Translations under genes and position numbers: made by a program | Part shown: one piece after another, positions 8,085 to 16,439 of the stretch | How positions within the stretch are numbered: the first letter of the stretch is position 1 | How the letters are laid out: the number at the start of each line of letters is the position of its first letter | Source of the DNA: Mesorhizobium sp. WSM4904 | Lineage (GTDB): Bacteria; Pseudomonadota; Alphaproteobacteria; Rhizobiales; Rhizobiaceae | Assembly (NCBI RefSeq): GCF_029674545.1 | Contig: NZ_CP121354.1 | Location: forward strand, 1,674,001 to 1,738,000 | Length of the DNA stretch: 64,000 nucleotides | Reading direction: 5' to 3' | Notes under the pieces: model-generated | What the model was told of the DNA's origin: nothing | Seen by the model: the letters and a program-made list of their open reading frames with translations, nothing else | The model's database searches: none

Positions 8085-9335
8085 TCAGCGAAGCGACCTG
8101 ATCGCGTCCATCACGTTGGGCTCGGCCTTGTCGCCGTCGAAGGCGTCGACGATGCCGAAGGCGCCGCCATAGCCCCATACCGACCAGGAAAAGCCATGCG
8201 CCTCGGCGCGCGCGATCATGTCCCTGACATAGGCGGCGCGATATTCGGCGGGCATCACATAGGCGTTGCCGTACTCCCGGCGGATCATGCCGAACTCGCC
8301 GAGCGTGATGTCTTGCGGCTTGACGCCGTTGGCTTTCGCCCAGTCCTCGACGATCTTGAAGGGCGCGTCCATCACGCCGATGAGCTTGTCGGGTGTGTCC
8401 ATGCTGGCGACCTGCTCGTCGAGATAGGCAAGCATGCCGCTGCGGCGCGTCCATGGCGCCTCGGCTTTGATCCTGTCGCGGATCGTCTCCAGCGCCACGT
8501 CGAGCCGGGCGCGCGGCACCGCGGTCATCGGATAGGGCAGGCCGGTGACATAACGGATGAAGTCGCCGGCCCAGGTCGCGCCTTGATGCGTCAAAAGAAA
8601 CGGGTCGTAGGAATGGAACGCCCAGATGATGTTGTCGTCGGGAATCGCCTTCGGATCGATCTTCGCCAGCGAAGCCGCGTTCGAGTAGCAGCCGCCGGTG
8701 AGGATGAGCGTCAGCCTGGTGGCGGAAGAGCGCGCGGCCGCGAACAATTTCTTCTGGCGGTCCGGCCACAGATTGGTGCCGTTATCGTCGCAATCGACGA
8801 TCGGCTCGTTCATCGGTTCGAAGGCAAGCTGACTTGGGTCTTCTCCCGATAGCGTATGCGCCATCTTGCGCACGACCTCGACATAGGCGTCGAAGGTCGC
8901 GGGATCGTCCATCACCTCGCTCATGCCGATCTTGCGGTTGCCGCCGGCCGGGATGAGATGCAGGTCGACGATCACTTTCAGCCCGGCGCGGTTGATCATG
9001 CGCGCCGAATCCAGCACGCTGGCATAGAGGTCGTCGCGCAGCGAAAGCGTCTCGTCGGACAGGAAGGGCGAGGGGTCGACCGGCATGCGCAGGAAATCGA
9101 AACCGGCATCCTTCAGCGCCTTGAGGTCATCCGCTTTCAGGAACTTGCGCCATTCCGGATAGGGCAGGATGGCGCTCGGGTCGTTCCATTTCTCCTCGCC
9201 GGTCCAGGTCGTCCACTGGTCGAGGTTGAGGCCGCGCTTCATGGAAAACGTCGCCGCCTCGGCGGGCATCGCCAAGGTGACAAGCGCCAGCAGGACCGCC
9301 ATCAAGGTCTTGATCATCGCGCCCAACAGTGCCAT
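8085..9335 (-). CDS. secreted glycoside hydrolase family 5 (cellulase-like)
   Basis: A protein of about 416 residues from ATG 9335 (an alternative is ATG 9317, MIKTLMAVLLALVTLAMPAEA). Both give a Sec signal peptide ending near PAEA-ATF. Catalytic landmarks are LAFEPMNEP (acid/base Glu of the NEP motif) and ITLGEFGMIRREYG (nucleophile Glu in GEFG); IVDLHLIPAG and WAFHSYDPF fit the barrel strands. GH5 enzymes cut beta-1,4 glucans and related polysaccharides. In rhizobia such enzymes are linked to cellulose or exopolysaccharide turnover, but no cellulose genes lie next to it here. Confidence 0.85.
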   Translation of the reverse strand: MALLGAMIKTLMAVLLALVTLAMPAEAATFSMKRGLNLDQWTTWTGEEKWNDPSAILPYPEWRKFLKADDLKALKDAGFDFLRMPVDPSPFLSDETLSLRDDLYASVLDSARMINRAGLKVIVDLHLIPAGGNRKIGMSEVMDDPATFDAYVEVVRKMAHTLSGEDPSQLAFEPMNEPIVDCDDNGTNLWPDRQKKLFAAARSSATRLTLILTGGCYSNAASLAKIDPKAIPDDNIIWAFHSYDPFLLTHQGATWAGDFIRYVTGLPYPMTAVPRARLDVALETIRDRIKAEAPWTRRSGMLAYLDEQVASMDTPDKLIGVMDAPFKIVEDWAKANGVKPQDITLGEFGMIRREYGNAYVMPAEYRAAYVRDMIARAEAHGFSWSVWGYGGAFGIVDAFDGDKAEPNVMDAIRSLR

Positions 9336-9434
9336 CCGGTTCCCGCGCCATGCGCGCCGCCCTGAGCCGCCAATCAGTCTGGGATGGGCGCGCGAACGAA
9401 CAGGTGCCCGTTCGGGCCTGAAAAGGAAAGCGCG

Positions 9435-9908
9435 ATGGACGATCATGGTGAATCGGCGGCGCTCAGCGCCGGCCTTTCAGGGGCGCTGACGGAGTCCGGC
9501 CATCGCCTGATGGCCCGGGTCTACTATGCCGACACCGACTTCTCCGGCGTCGTCTATCATGCGCGCTACCTCGAGTTCCTCGAACGGGGCCGTTCGGATT
9601 ATCTCAGGCTTGCCGGCGTCCATCACACCGAGCTTTTGGATGGCAAGCATGGCGAACGCATCGTCTGGGTGGTGCGGCGCATGGAGATCGACTTCCGCTC
9701 GCCGGCCCGCATGGACGACATCCTCACCATCGATACGCGCACCGAGGACGTTTCCGGAGCCCGCATCTTCATGGCGCAGCAACTGAAGCGCGGCGGCGAG
9801 GTGCTGGTCGAGGCGAAGATCGAAGCGGCGATCATCGGCGAGAACGGCCGACCGCGCAGATTTCCGAAGGAATGGATCGCCGCCTTCATGCCGAAGGCGA
9901 GCGATTGA
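9435..9908 (+). CDS. ybgC: Tol-Pal-associated acyl-CoA thioesterase YbgC
   Basis: A 157-residue single hot-dog domain protein starting at ATG 9435 after AAAGGAAAG. The signature YYADTDFSGVVYHARYLEFLERGRSDYLR contains the catalytic Asp in DTDFSG. It hydrolyses acyl-CoA thioesters and is conserved at the head of tol-pal clusters. A 309-bp gap separates it from tolQ, so tolQ may have its own promoter. Confidence 0.93.
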   Translation: MDDHGESAALSAGLSGALTESGHRLMARVYYADTDFSGVVYHARYLEFLERGRSDYLRLAGVHHTELLDGKHGERIVWVVRRMEIDFRSPARMDDILTIDTRTEDVSGARIFMAQQLKRGGEVLVEAKIEAAIIGENGRPRRFPKEWIAAFMPKASD

Positions 9909-10217
9909 CCTCGCCTCCGCGCCGGCTTCGCCTTGGGGCTTAGCCAGCCGCGTCCAGGCATGGCGCCGGCCGGTCAGGCGCGGCAATGCGCCGCGCTTCA
10001 TATCCTAACCCATCCTTAACCATAACGGTTCATGAAGGAATTGGTGAAGTTTGGCGCAATTCGTGCGCCTTCCTTTCACCAATATTTGCCCTGAAAAGGC
10101 CGCGAAACGGTGCATTCGGGGCTTGTCCCGCAAGCTTCAAGCTTCGCGCGATCGGACCAAAGGGATGCCCATGGGCCAGCCGCCAGCGATGCCCGGAAAA
10201 TTCTTAAGGACGTAGCC
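9909..10217. other. 309-bp ybgC-tolQ intergenic region
   Basis: No gene, repeat or convincing terminator is seen. It presumably holds the promoter for tolQRAB; a TTAACC-rich stretch (10014-10032) is the only distinctive feature. Confidence 0.4.
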
Positions 10218-10928
10218 ATGGAAAACATCGCACTCGCCGACCCGGGCGCGCATTTGTCGATATGGGCCCTGTTCATGCAGGCCAGTTGGGTGGTCAAGTT
10301 GGTCATGATCGGCTTGCTCTGCGCCTCGATCTGGACCTGGGCAATCATCATCGACAAGCTCGTCGCCTACAGCCGCATGCGGCTGGCGCTCAACCGCTTC
10401 GAACAGGTGTTCTGGTCGGGACAGTCGCTCGAAGAGCTCTATCGCACGCTCGCCGATCGCAAGACTACCGGCATGGGCGCGATCTTCGTCGCCGCCATGC
10501 GCGAATGGAAGAAGAGCTTCGAGAAGGGCGCGAAATCGCCGCTGGCGCTGCAGACCCGCATCGACAAGGCGATGGACCTGGCGCTGACCCGCGAAATGGA
10601 AAGGCTGGAGGGCCGGCTCGGCTTCCTCGCCACGACGGGCTCTGCTGCGCCCTTCATCGGCCTGTTCGGCACCGTCATCGGCATCATGACCTCGTTCCAG
10701 GCGATCGCAGCTTCGAAGAACACCAGCCTGTCGGTCGTGGCGCCCGGTATCGCCGAGGCGCTGCTGGCGACGGCCATTGGCCTGCTCGCAGCCATTCCCG
10801 CCGTCATCGCCTACAACAAGCTGTCATCGGATGCGAACAAGCTGGCGGTGCGCATGGAAGGGTTCTCGGACGAGTTCTCCGCCATACTCTCGCGCCAAAT
10901 CGATGAAAAAGTCGCGCAGAAGGCCTGA
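10218..10928 (+). CDS. tolQ: Tol-Pal proton-channel subunit TolQ
   Basis: A 236-residue ExbB/MotA-family protein with three membrane helices: around residues 20-40 (VVKLVMIGLLCASIWTWAII), then GSAAPFIGLFGTVIGIMTSFQ and ALLATAIGLLAAIPAVIAYN. With TolR it uses the proton motive force to energise TolA and constrict the outer membrane at division. ATG 10218 follows AAGGACGTAGCC. It heads the tolQRAB series, with a 9-bp gap to tolR. Confidence 0.95.
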   Translation: MENIALADPGAHLSIWALFMQASWVVKLVMIGLLCASIWTWAIIIDKLVAYSRMRLALNRFEQVFWSGQSLEELYRTLADRKTTGMGAIFVAAMREWKKSFEKGAKSPLALQTRIDKAMDLALTREMERLEGRLGFLATTGSAAPFIGLFGTVIGIMTSFQAIAASKNTSLSVVAPGIAEALLATAIGLLAAIPAVIAYNKLSSDANKLAVRMEGFSDEFSAILSRQIDEKVAQKA

Positions 10929-10937
10929 GGAACGATC

Positions 10938-11399
10938 ATGGGGATGTCTACTGCTAGCGCAGGTGGCATAGGGCGAGGCGGACGCGGCCACAGGCGGCGC
11001 GGACGCCATCATGGCCTGATGTCGGAAATCAACGTCACGCCGATGGTCGACGTGATGCTGGTGCTTTTGATCATCTTCATGGTCGCGGCGCCGCTGTTGA
11101 CCGTCGGCGTTCCGATCGACCTGCCCGACACGCAGGCAAAGGCGCTGAATGTCGACACGCAGCCGATCACCGTGTCGATCAACGCGACCGGCCAGATCTA
11201 CCTGCAGGAAACCGAGATCCCGATCGAGGAACTGGTGGCGAAGCTGCAGGCGATCTCGAAGACCGGCTACGACGAGCGCATCTTCATCCGCGGCGACAAG
11301 TCGACGGACTACGGCACCGCAATGAAGGTCATGGCCCGCATTTCGGCGGCCGGCTACAAGAACATCGGCCTGGTTTCGCTGCAGGAACAGGACCAATAG
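10938..11399 (+). CDS. tolR: Tol-Pal proton-channel subunit TolR
   Basis: A 153-residue ExbD-family protein. It has a Gly/Arg/His-rich cytoplasmic N-terminus, a single helix MVDVMLVLLIIFMVAAPLL containing the protonatable Asp of NVTPMVDVMLV, and a periplasmic dimerisation domain. The basic N-terminal tail (about residues 8-27) is longer than in enterobacteria but common in Rhizobiales. The 8-bp gap to tolA suggests one transcript. Confidence 0.95.
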   Translation: MGMSTASAGGIGRGGRGHRRRGRHHGLMSEINVTPMVDVMLVLLIIFMVAAPLLTVGVPIDLPDTQAKALNVDTQPITVSINATGQIYLQETEIPIEELVAKLQAISKTGYDERIFIRGDKSTDYGTAMKVMARISAAGYKNIGLVSLQEQDQ

Positions 11400-11407
11400 A
11401 CACGAAG

Positions 11408-12562
11408 ATGAGGACCGGCCTCACCACATCGGTCATCTTGCATGCCGTGGCGCTGGCCTTCGGGCTGTTCACGCTGTCCTCGCCGCCCGCCATGCCGGCC
11501 GCCGACGTGGAGTCGGTAGCGGTCGACATCGTGCCGATGGAAGCTGTCGCGCAGACGCTGCAGGGCGACAAGAAAGCGGTCATGCATGAGAAGCCGGCGC
11601 CGCTGCCGACCAAGCGCCCCGACATCGTCCCCGATGCCCAGAAGGTCGGCGAAAACACCGTCGACACCGAGAAACCGGTGACGGACGAGGCCAAGCCGAA
11701 GCCGGTCGAGAAGACGTCCGCACCGCCGCCGGCGCCGACGCCGACTGAGAAGCCGGCCGCCGAGGACGTGCCCAAGCCGCAGGAGAAGCCGAAGCCGGTG
11801 CCGGCGACCGAAGTGGCGCCGACGCCCGCGCCGAAGGAAGAGGTCAAGCCCGAGCCGGTCAAGCAGACGGATCCCAAGCCGGCACCGGCCAAGGAACCCA
11901 CGCCTTCGCCGCCGAAGGACACGACCGCCGCCATCCAGAAGGAAGAGGTGAAGCCCGACGCCGTCGCCGAGGCGATCGCCAAGGAACAGCCGACCGAGGA
12001 GGCCAAGCTTCCGGATTCCGCCCCGGCGCCCGAGGCGCGGCCGAAGCCGCAGCCCGCTCCCGCCGAGAGCGCCAAGGCGCCGGAGCGCAAGGACGCGGAA
12101 AAGCCGGTCAAGGAGGCCTCCTCCAAACCGAAGTCGGATGAGAAGCAATTCAACGCCGACGAGATTTCCGCGCTGCTCGACAAGCAGAAGCCGTCCGGCG
12201 GCGGCGCCAAGCGCTCGACACAGCAGTCATCGCTCGGCGGCGAAAAGGACCAAGGGCAGAAGCTCTCCAAGTCGGAGCAGGGGGCCTTGGAATCTCAGCT
12301 CGGCGGCTGCTGGACATTGCCTGTCGGATTGGAAGGTTCGGAGAACTTCGTCGTCGTGGTCCGGTTCAATCTCGACACCAACGGCAAGCTCGACGGCCGG
12401 CCATCGGTCGAAAAGTCGAGCGGCAACCGGCAGTTCGACGAAAGCGCCGTTCGCGCGGTTCAAAAATGCGACGTGGCCGGCCTGCAGGTTCCCGCCGGCA
12501 AGCAGGACATCTGGAACGACATCCGGGTCACGTTCGATCCACGGGAGATGCTCGGCCTCTAG
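11408..12562 (+). CDS. tolA: Tol-Pal envelope-spanning protein TolA
   Basis: A 384-residue protein. An N-terminal signal-anchor helix (TTSVILHAVALAFGLFTL) is followed by a long Pro/Lys/Glu-rich periplasmic stalk (residues about 55-270, many KPxPV units). The C-terminal globular domain ends in a TonB-C-like fold with Cys in GGCWTLP and VQKCDVAGL. It couples TolQR to Pal and TolB. The stalk is proline-rich rather than the alanine-rich helix of E. coli TolA, as often in alphaproteobacteria. Confidence 0.9.
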   Translation: MRTGLTTSVILHAVALAFGLFTLSSPPAMPAADVESVAVDIVPMEAVAQTLQGDKKAVMHEKPAPLPTKRPDIVPDAQKVGENTVDTEKPVTDEAKPKPVEKTSAPPPAPTPTEKPAAEDVPKPQEKPKPVPATEVAPTPAPKEEVKPEPVKQTDPKPAPAKEPTPSPPKDTTAAIQKEEVKPDAVAEAIAKEQPTEEAKLPDSAPAPEARPKPQPAPAESAKAPERKDAEKPVKEASSKPKSDEKQFNADEISALLDKQKPSGGGAKRSTQQSSLGGEKDQGQKLSKSEQGALESQLGGCWTLPVGLEGSENFVVVVRFNLDTNGKLDGRPSVEKSSGNRQFDESAVRAVQKCDVAGLQVPAGKQDIWNDIRVTFDPREMLGL

Positions 12563-12601
12563 GCCTTGCGTCCGAACCATCAAGAAGAGAAGCGAGAAGA
12601 C

Positions 12602-13921
12602 ATGAGATCTTTCCTCAAGCCGCTCCTGACGATTGCAGCCATGGCGCTGGGCATGACGGCCGCCGCCACCTTGCCGGCCTGGGCCCTCGTCGAGCTCAAC
12701 GTCAACAAGGGCAATGTCGAGCCGCTGCCGATCGCCATCACGGATTTCCAGTCCAACGATGCGCTGGGAGCCCAGATCACGGAAATCGTCACCGCCGACC
12801 TGAAGCGCTCCGGCCTGTTCGCGCCGATCGACAAGAGCGCCTTCATCGAGAAGATCTCTGGCCCGGACGCCACGCCGCGCTTCGACGACTGGAAGGTGAT
12901 CAATGCGCAGGCGCTGGTCACCGGCAGCGTCGGCAAGGAGGCTGACGGCCGCATCCGTGCCCAATACCGGCTTTGGGACACTTTTGCCGGCCAGCAGATG
13001 GCCGGGGAACAGTTCTTCGCCAATGACGCCAACACTAGGCGGGTCGCCCATATCATCGCCGACGCAATCTATGAGCGGTTGACCGGCGAAAAGGGCTATT
13101 TCGACACGCGCGTCGTCTTCGTCGACGAATCCGGCGCCAAGAACGCGCGCAAGAAGCGTCTCGCCATCATGGACCAGGACGGCGCCAACGTGCGCTACCT
13201 GTCGGACGGCCGCTCCATCGTGCTGACGCCGCGCTTCTCGCCGAATCGGCAGGAAATCACCTACATGTCCTATGAGAGCGGGCAGCCGAAGGTCTATCTG
13301 CTGCAGATCGAGACCGGGCAGCGCGAGCTGGTCGGCAACTTCCCCGGCATGACGTTCGCGCCGCGCTTCTCGCCGGACGGCCAGAAGGTGATCATGAGCC
13401 TGCTGCGCGACGACGGCAACTCCAACATCTTCGCCATGGATCTGAGAAGCCGCACGACGACGCGGCTCACCAATTCGGTCGCCATCGACACCTCGCCGTC
13501 CTATTCGCCGGACGGCTCGCAGATCGTCTTCACCTCCGACCGTGGCGGCGGCAGCGGCCGGTCGCAGATCTACGTCATGGGCGCGGACGGCTCCAACCCG
13601 CACCGCATCTCGTTCGGCGACGGCGTCTATTCCACGCCGGTATGGTCGCCGCGCGGCGATCTCATCGCTTTCACCAAGCAGAGCGGCGGCGAGTTCCAGA
13701 TCGGAGTCATGAAGACCGACGGTTCGGGTGAGCGCATCCTTTCCTCCGGCTTCCAGCAGGAAGGGCCGACCTGGGCGCCGAACGGCCGCGTGCTGATGTT
13801 CTTCCGTGACTCGGCCGGCGGGCCGAAGCTGGTCACGGTCGATCTCACCGGCCGCAACGAACAGCAGATCCCGACGTCGAACTTCGCCTCGGATCCGGCG
13901 TGGTCGCCGCTGCTGGAGTAG
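12602..13921 (+). CDS. tolB: Tol-Pal periplasmic beta-propeller protein TolB
   Basis: A 439-residue protein starting [28 protein letters not shown], a Sec signal. ATG 12602 has GAGAAG just upstream, and longer starts would disrupt the signal. The N-terminal TolB domain ([20 protein letters not shown]) is followed by a six-bladed WD40-like propeller with repeated [24 protein letters not shown] and [13 protein letters not shown] motifs. It binds Pal and signals to TolA. In most genomes pal follows directly; here a four-helix-bundle gene lies between. Confidence 0.95.
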   Translation: MRSFLKPLLTIAAMALGMTAAATLPAWALVELNVNKGNVEPLPIAITDFQSNDALGAQITEIVTADLKRSGLFAPIDKSAFIEKISGPDATPRFDDWKVINAQALVTGSVGKEADGRIRAQYRLWDTFAGQQMAGEQFFANDANTRRVAHIIADAIYERLTGEKGYFDTRVVFVDESGAKNARKKRLAIMDQDGANVRYLSDGRSIVLTPRFSPNRQEITYMSYESGQPKVYLLQIETGQRELVGNFPGMTFAPRFSPDGQKVIMSLLRDDGNSNIFAMDLRSRTTTRLTNSVAIDTSPSYSPDGSQIVFTSDRGGGSGRSQIYVMGADGSNPHRISFGDGVYSTPVWSPRGDLIAFTKQSGGEFQIGVMKTDGSGERILSSGFQQEGPTWAPNGRVLMFFRDSAGGPKLVTVDLTGRNEQQIPTSNFASDPAWSPLLE

Positions 13922-13962
13922 GGGAACTGAGGAATTGAGGAACTGAAGAACTGGGGAAATGG
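13922..13962. repeat. left arm of inverted tandem-octamer repeat around the S23-type gene
   Basis: Five imperfect 8-bp units of the type GGAACTGA run from 13923 into the start codon of the next gene (GGAACTGA, GGAATTGA, GGAACTGA, AGAACTGG, GGAAATGG). Bases 13931-13953 are a perfect 23-bp inverted match to 14356-14378 on the other side of the gene. Confidence 0.9.
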
Positions 13963-14336
13963 AGAAGCTGGAGCGTTACATCGAGCGCGCGAGGGACCTA
14001 GAGGTCTACAAGCGCGCCTACGCCGTTTCTCTTGAAGTGCATAGAGCGACGCTTGCGTTTCCGAAAATCGAACAGTACGCGCTAGCCGATCAATTGCGTC
14101 GGTCGAGCAAAGCGATCTGCGCGAATCTAGCTGAGGGATTTGCCAAGCAGAGTCACTCCAAGGCTGAATTTGCTCGCTTTGTTTCGATGGCGATTGGATC
14201 GTGCAGCGAAGTGGAGACGTGGATATCATACGCGTTCGACCTTCAATACATCACGCAGGTCCAGCTCGACTCGTGGCGGCAATCCTACGCCAAGGTGCAC
14301 GGGATGCTTGTGAACCTCAGAGAGAAGCTGACCTAA
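13959..14336 (+). CDS. four-helix bundle protein (23S rRNA intervening-sequence S23 type)
   Basis: A 125-residue, all-helical protein. The core YKRAYAVSLEVHRATLAFPK, YALADQLRRSSKAICANLAEGFAK and EFARFVSMAIGSCSEVETWI is typical of the S23/IVP family, related to the Avd accessory proteins of diversity-generating retroelements. The biochemical role is unknown. The gene sits between tolB and pal and is bracketed by inverted octamer repeats; its ATG is part of the left repeat. Base composition is lower in GC than the neighbouring tol genes, suggesting a mobile or transferred cassette (inference). No reverse transcriptase is nearby. Confidence 0.85.
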   Translation: MEKLERYIERARDLEVYKRAYAVSLEVHRATLAFPKIEQYALADQLRRSSKAICANLAEGFAKQSHSKAEFARFVSMAIGSCSEVETWISYAFDLQYITQVQLDSWRQSYAKVHGMLVNLREKLT

Positions 14337-14343
14337 TTTCTTT

Positions 14344-14383
14344 TCGTCAGTTCCTCAGTTCTTCAGTTCCTCAATTCCCCGTT
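14344..14383. repeat. right arm of inverted tandem-octamer repeat around the S23-type gene
   Basis: Four octamer units read as the reverse complement of the left arm (CAGTTCCT, CAGTTCTT, CAGTTCCT, CAATTCCC). 14356-14378 matches 13931-13953 perfectly in inverted orientation. The two arms could pair across a loop of about 400 bases in DNA or in the tolB-pal transcript. Confidence 0.9.
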
Positions 14384-14559
14384 TTTTCATGTTTTGGCCA
14401 AATTTCCGCCTACGGTGCGCGCGCATCGTGGCGCCGCCAAAAAACGGCCGAGGACGGCGGCCGAAACCAAATATTAACCGTGTTTCTTGAATGCCGGTTA
14501 ACCCAAACGTGGTTACTGGGTGATCAACGAAATCACTTGAATGCTAAGGAGAGGGCGGC

Positions 14560-15066
14560 ATGGGCCGTATCGCAGCACTTACCAGAAATCCGGCTATGAT
14601 CGCGTTGGTGGCGGCTCTCGCCATCACCGGTTGCGCCTCGAAGAAGACCCCGAACAGCGCGGCCGATCTCGGCCTGAACGGCGCCGGCGCCGCTACGCCA
14701 GGCTCCGCGCAGGACTTCACCGTCAATATCGGCGACCGCATCTTCTTCGACACCGACTCCTCATCGATCCGTGCCGACGCGCAGACGACGCTGTCGCGCC
14801 AGGCGCAGTGGCTCAATCAGTACAGGCAGTATGCCATCGTCATCGAAGGCCATGCCGACGAGCGCGGCACGCGCGAATACAATCTGGCGCTGGGCGCCCG
14901 CCGCGCCGCCGCGACCCGCGACTTCCTGGTCTCCAAGGGCGTTGCGGCCAACCGCCTGAAGACGATCTCCTACGGCAAGGAACGCCCGGTCGCCGTCTGC
15001 GACGATATCTCCTGCTGGTCGCAGAATCGCCGCGCCGTTACCACGCTCTCCGGCGCCGGTTCCTGA
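14560..15066 (+). CDS. pal: peptidoglycan-associated lipoprotein Pal
   Basis: A 168-residue lipoprotein. The signal ends in a lipobox, LAITGCAS, with the acylated Cys near residue 26. The C-terminal OmpA-like domain binds diaminopimelate: RIFFDTDSSSIRADAQ, IEGHADERGTREYNLALGARRAAATRDFLV, ISYGKERPV. It anchors the outer membrane to peptidoglycan and partners TolB/TolA. Because of the inserted cassette it is 638 bp from tolB and may need its own promoter in 14385-14559. Confidence 0.95.
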   Translation: MGRIAALTRNPAMIALVAALAITGCASKKTPNSAADLGLNGAGAATPGSAQDFTVNIGDRIFFDTDSSSIRADAQTTLSRQAQWLNQYRQYAIVIEGHADERGTREYNLALGARRAAATRDFLVSKGVAANRLKTISYGKERPVAVCDDISCWSQNRRAVTTLSGAGS

Positions 15067-15104
15067 GGCTCAGTCGGGCGGCAAAAATACAACATCGCGG
15101 AACG

Positions 15105-15132
15105 AAAGGCGGCCTCAGCGCCGCCTTTTTCA
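15105..15132 (+). terminator. Rho-independent terminator after pal
   Basis: Stem AAAGGCGGC (15105-15113) pairs with GCCGCCTTT (15120-15128), with a six-base loop followed by further T residues. Confidence 0.8.
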
Positions 15133-15256
15133 TATGCGACAGCCTGAAACAAAATTTGGCCGAAGTCTCGCGTCCTGCTATGAGCGCGAGGGCGCTTCCT
15201 CCCATCCCGATTTGGAAAGGCGCATCAGGCCAACAGATTTCACGGCGAGAGACATA

Positions 15257-16387
15257 ATGCATTTCAGAACGGTCCTGAGCGGCACGCTTGCGCTGCTGCT
15301 TGTATCAAGCATTCCAGGCGTCGCCGCCCCGGCGCAATCCTCCGACAGCGGGTTCACCTTTCACCTGCCGACACTCGGCATCTTCGGCGACAAGAAAAAG
15401 CCCGAGCAAGCACAGATGGCGCAGCAGGACGGCGCCGGCATGACCGGCCTGGAAGATCAGCTGCGTCAGATGAACGGTAAGATCGAGGAGCTCAATTTCC
15501 AGATCCTGCAAATGCAGGAGCAGATGCGCAAGCAGCAGGAAGACAACGAGTTCCGCTTCCAGCAGCTCGAAGGCGGCTCTCAAGGCGCGAAGCCAACCGG
15601 CCAGAAGAAATCCGAGGCCGCACCCCAGGACGGCAACACCGGCAACGGCAACACGAATATGGGCGACGCCGGTACCGGCGACAGCGGCGTCGCCGAAGCC
15701 CCGGCGACGCAAGCTCCGGCCGATACGAGCGCGCAGGGCAGCAGCGGCAAGAGCGTCGGCGAGGTCATCGTCGAGTCGCAAACCGGCGACCCGGGCAAGG
15801 TGATCACCGGCGCGCCGCCGAAGACCTTCGGCACCATCACGGTCGACAAGAACGGCAATGTCGTCAACGCCGAATCCGACCCGCAGGCGGGCGCGCCCGC
15901 GCAGGCTCCGGCAGCCACGGCAAACGCGCCTTCCGCGGAAACCGGCACAAAGAGCGGCAAGGGCAAGTCCGGCGGCACGGTGATGGCGTCGCTGCCCTCG
16001 ACCAACGATCCGGACGAGCTCTACCGCAACTCCTATCAGTTCATCCTGTCGGGCGACTATCCCACCGCCGAGCAGGGTTTCCGCGATCATATCTCCCGCT
16101 TCCCCAAGGATGCCAAGGCGGCGGATGCGCATTACTGGCTGGGCGAATCCCTGCTTGGCCAGCAGAAATACCGCGACGCGGCGGAGGTCTTCCTTGGCGC
16201 CAGCAAGGAGTATCCGAAGGCCAAGAAGGCGCCCGACATGCTGCTCAAGCTCGGCGTGTCGCTGGTCGGCCTCAAGCAGAACGACGTGGCCTGCGCCACC
16301 TTCAACGAGATCGGCAAACGCTATCCGGATGTTTCCGGCACGCTCAAGGAGCGCATCAAGCAGGAGAAGGCATTGGCGTCGTGCTAG
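15257..16387 (+). CDS. cpoB: cell division coordinator CpoB / YbgF
   Basis: A 376-residue protein from ATG 15257 (GGCGAGAGACATA upstream), with a Sec signal MHFRTVLSGTLALLLVSS...GVAAPA. A trimerising coiled coil (LEDQLRQMNGKIEELNFQIL..., residues ~75-115) is followed by a low-complexity Gly/Ala/Pro/Thr-rich linker and C-terminal TPR repeats (ELYRNSYQFILSGDYPTAEQGF, AHYWLGESLLGQQKYRDAAEVF, KLGVSLVGLKQNDVACATF). CpoB links peptidoglycan synthesis with Tol-driven constriction. The linker is much longer than in E. coli. Confidence 0.92.
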   Translation: MHFRTVLSGTLALLLVSSIPGVAAPAQSSDSGFTFHLPTLGIFGDKKKPEQAQMAQQDGAGMTGLEDQLRQMNGKIEELNFQILQMQEQMRKQQEDNEFRFQQLEGGSQGAKPTGQKKSEAAPQDGNTGNGNTNMGDAGTGDSGVAEAPATQAPADTSAQGSSGKSVGEVIVESQTGDPGKVITGAPPKTFGTITVDKNGNVVNAESDPQAGAPAQAPAATANAPSAETGTKSGKGKSGGTVMASLPSTNDPDELYRNSYQFILSGDYPTAEQGFRDHISRFPKDAKAADAHYWLGESLLGQQKYRDAAEVFLGASKEYPKAKKAPDMLLKLGVSLVGLKQNDVACATFNEIGKRYPDVSGTLKERIKQEKALASC

Positions 16388-16439
16388 CAGTTCTCCTGCA
16401 CGTCCCAAACTCGGGACCGGTTCTGGGCGACATGCACTG

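Noticed and set aside
13922..14383. Diversity-generating retroelement
   Set aside because: The four-helix protein resembles Avd, but no reverse transcriptase, template/variable repeat pair or target gene is present.
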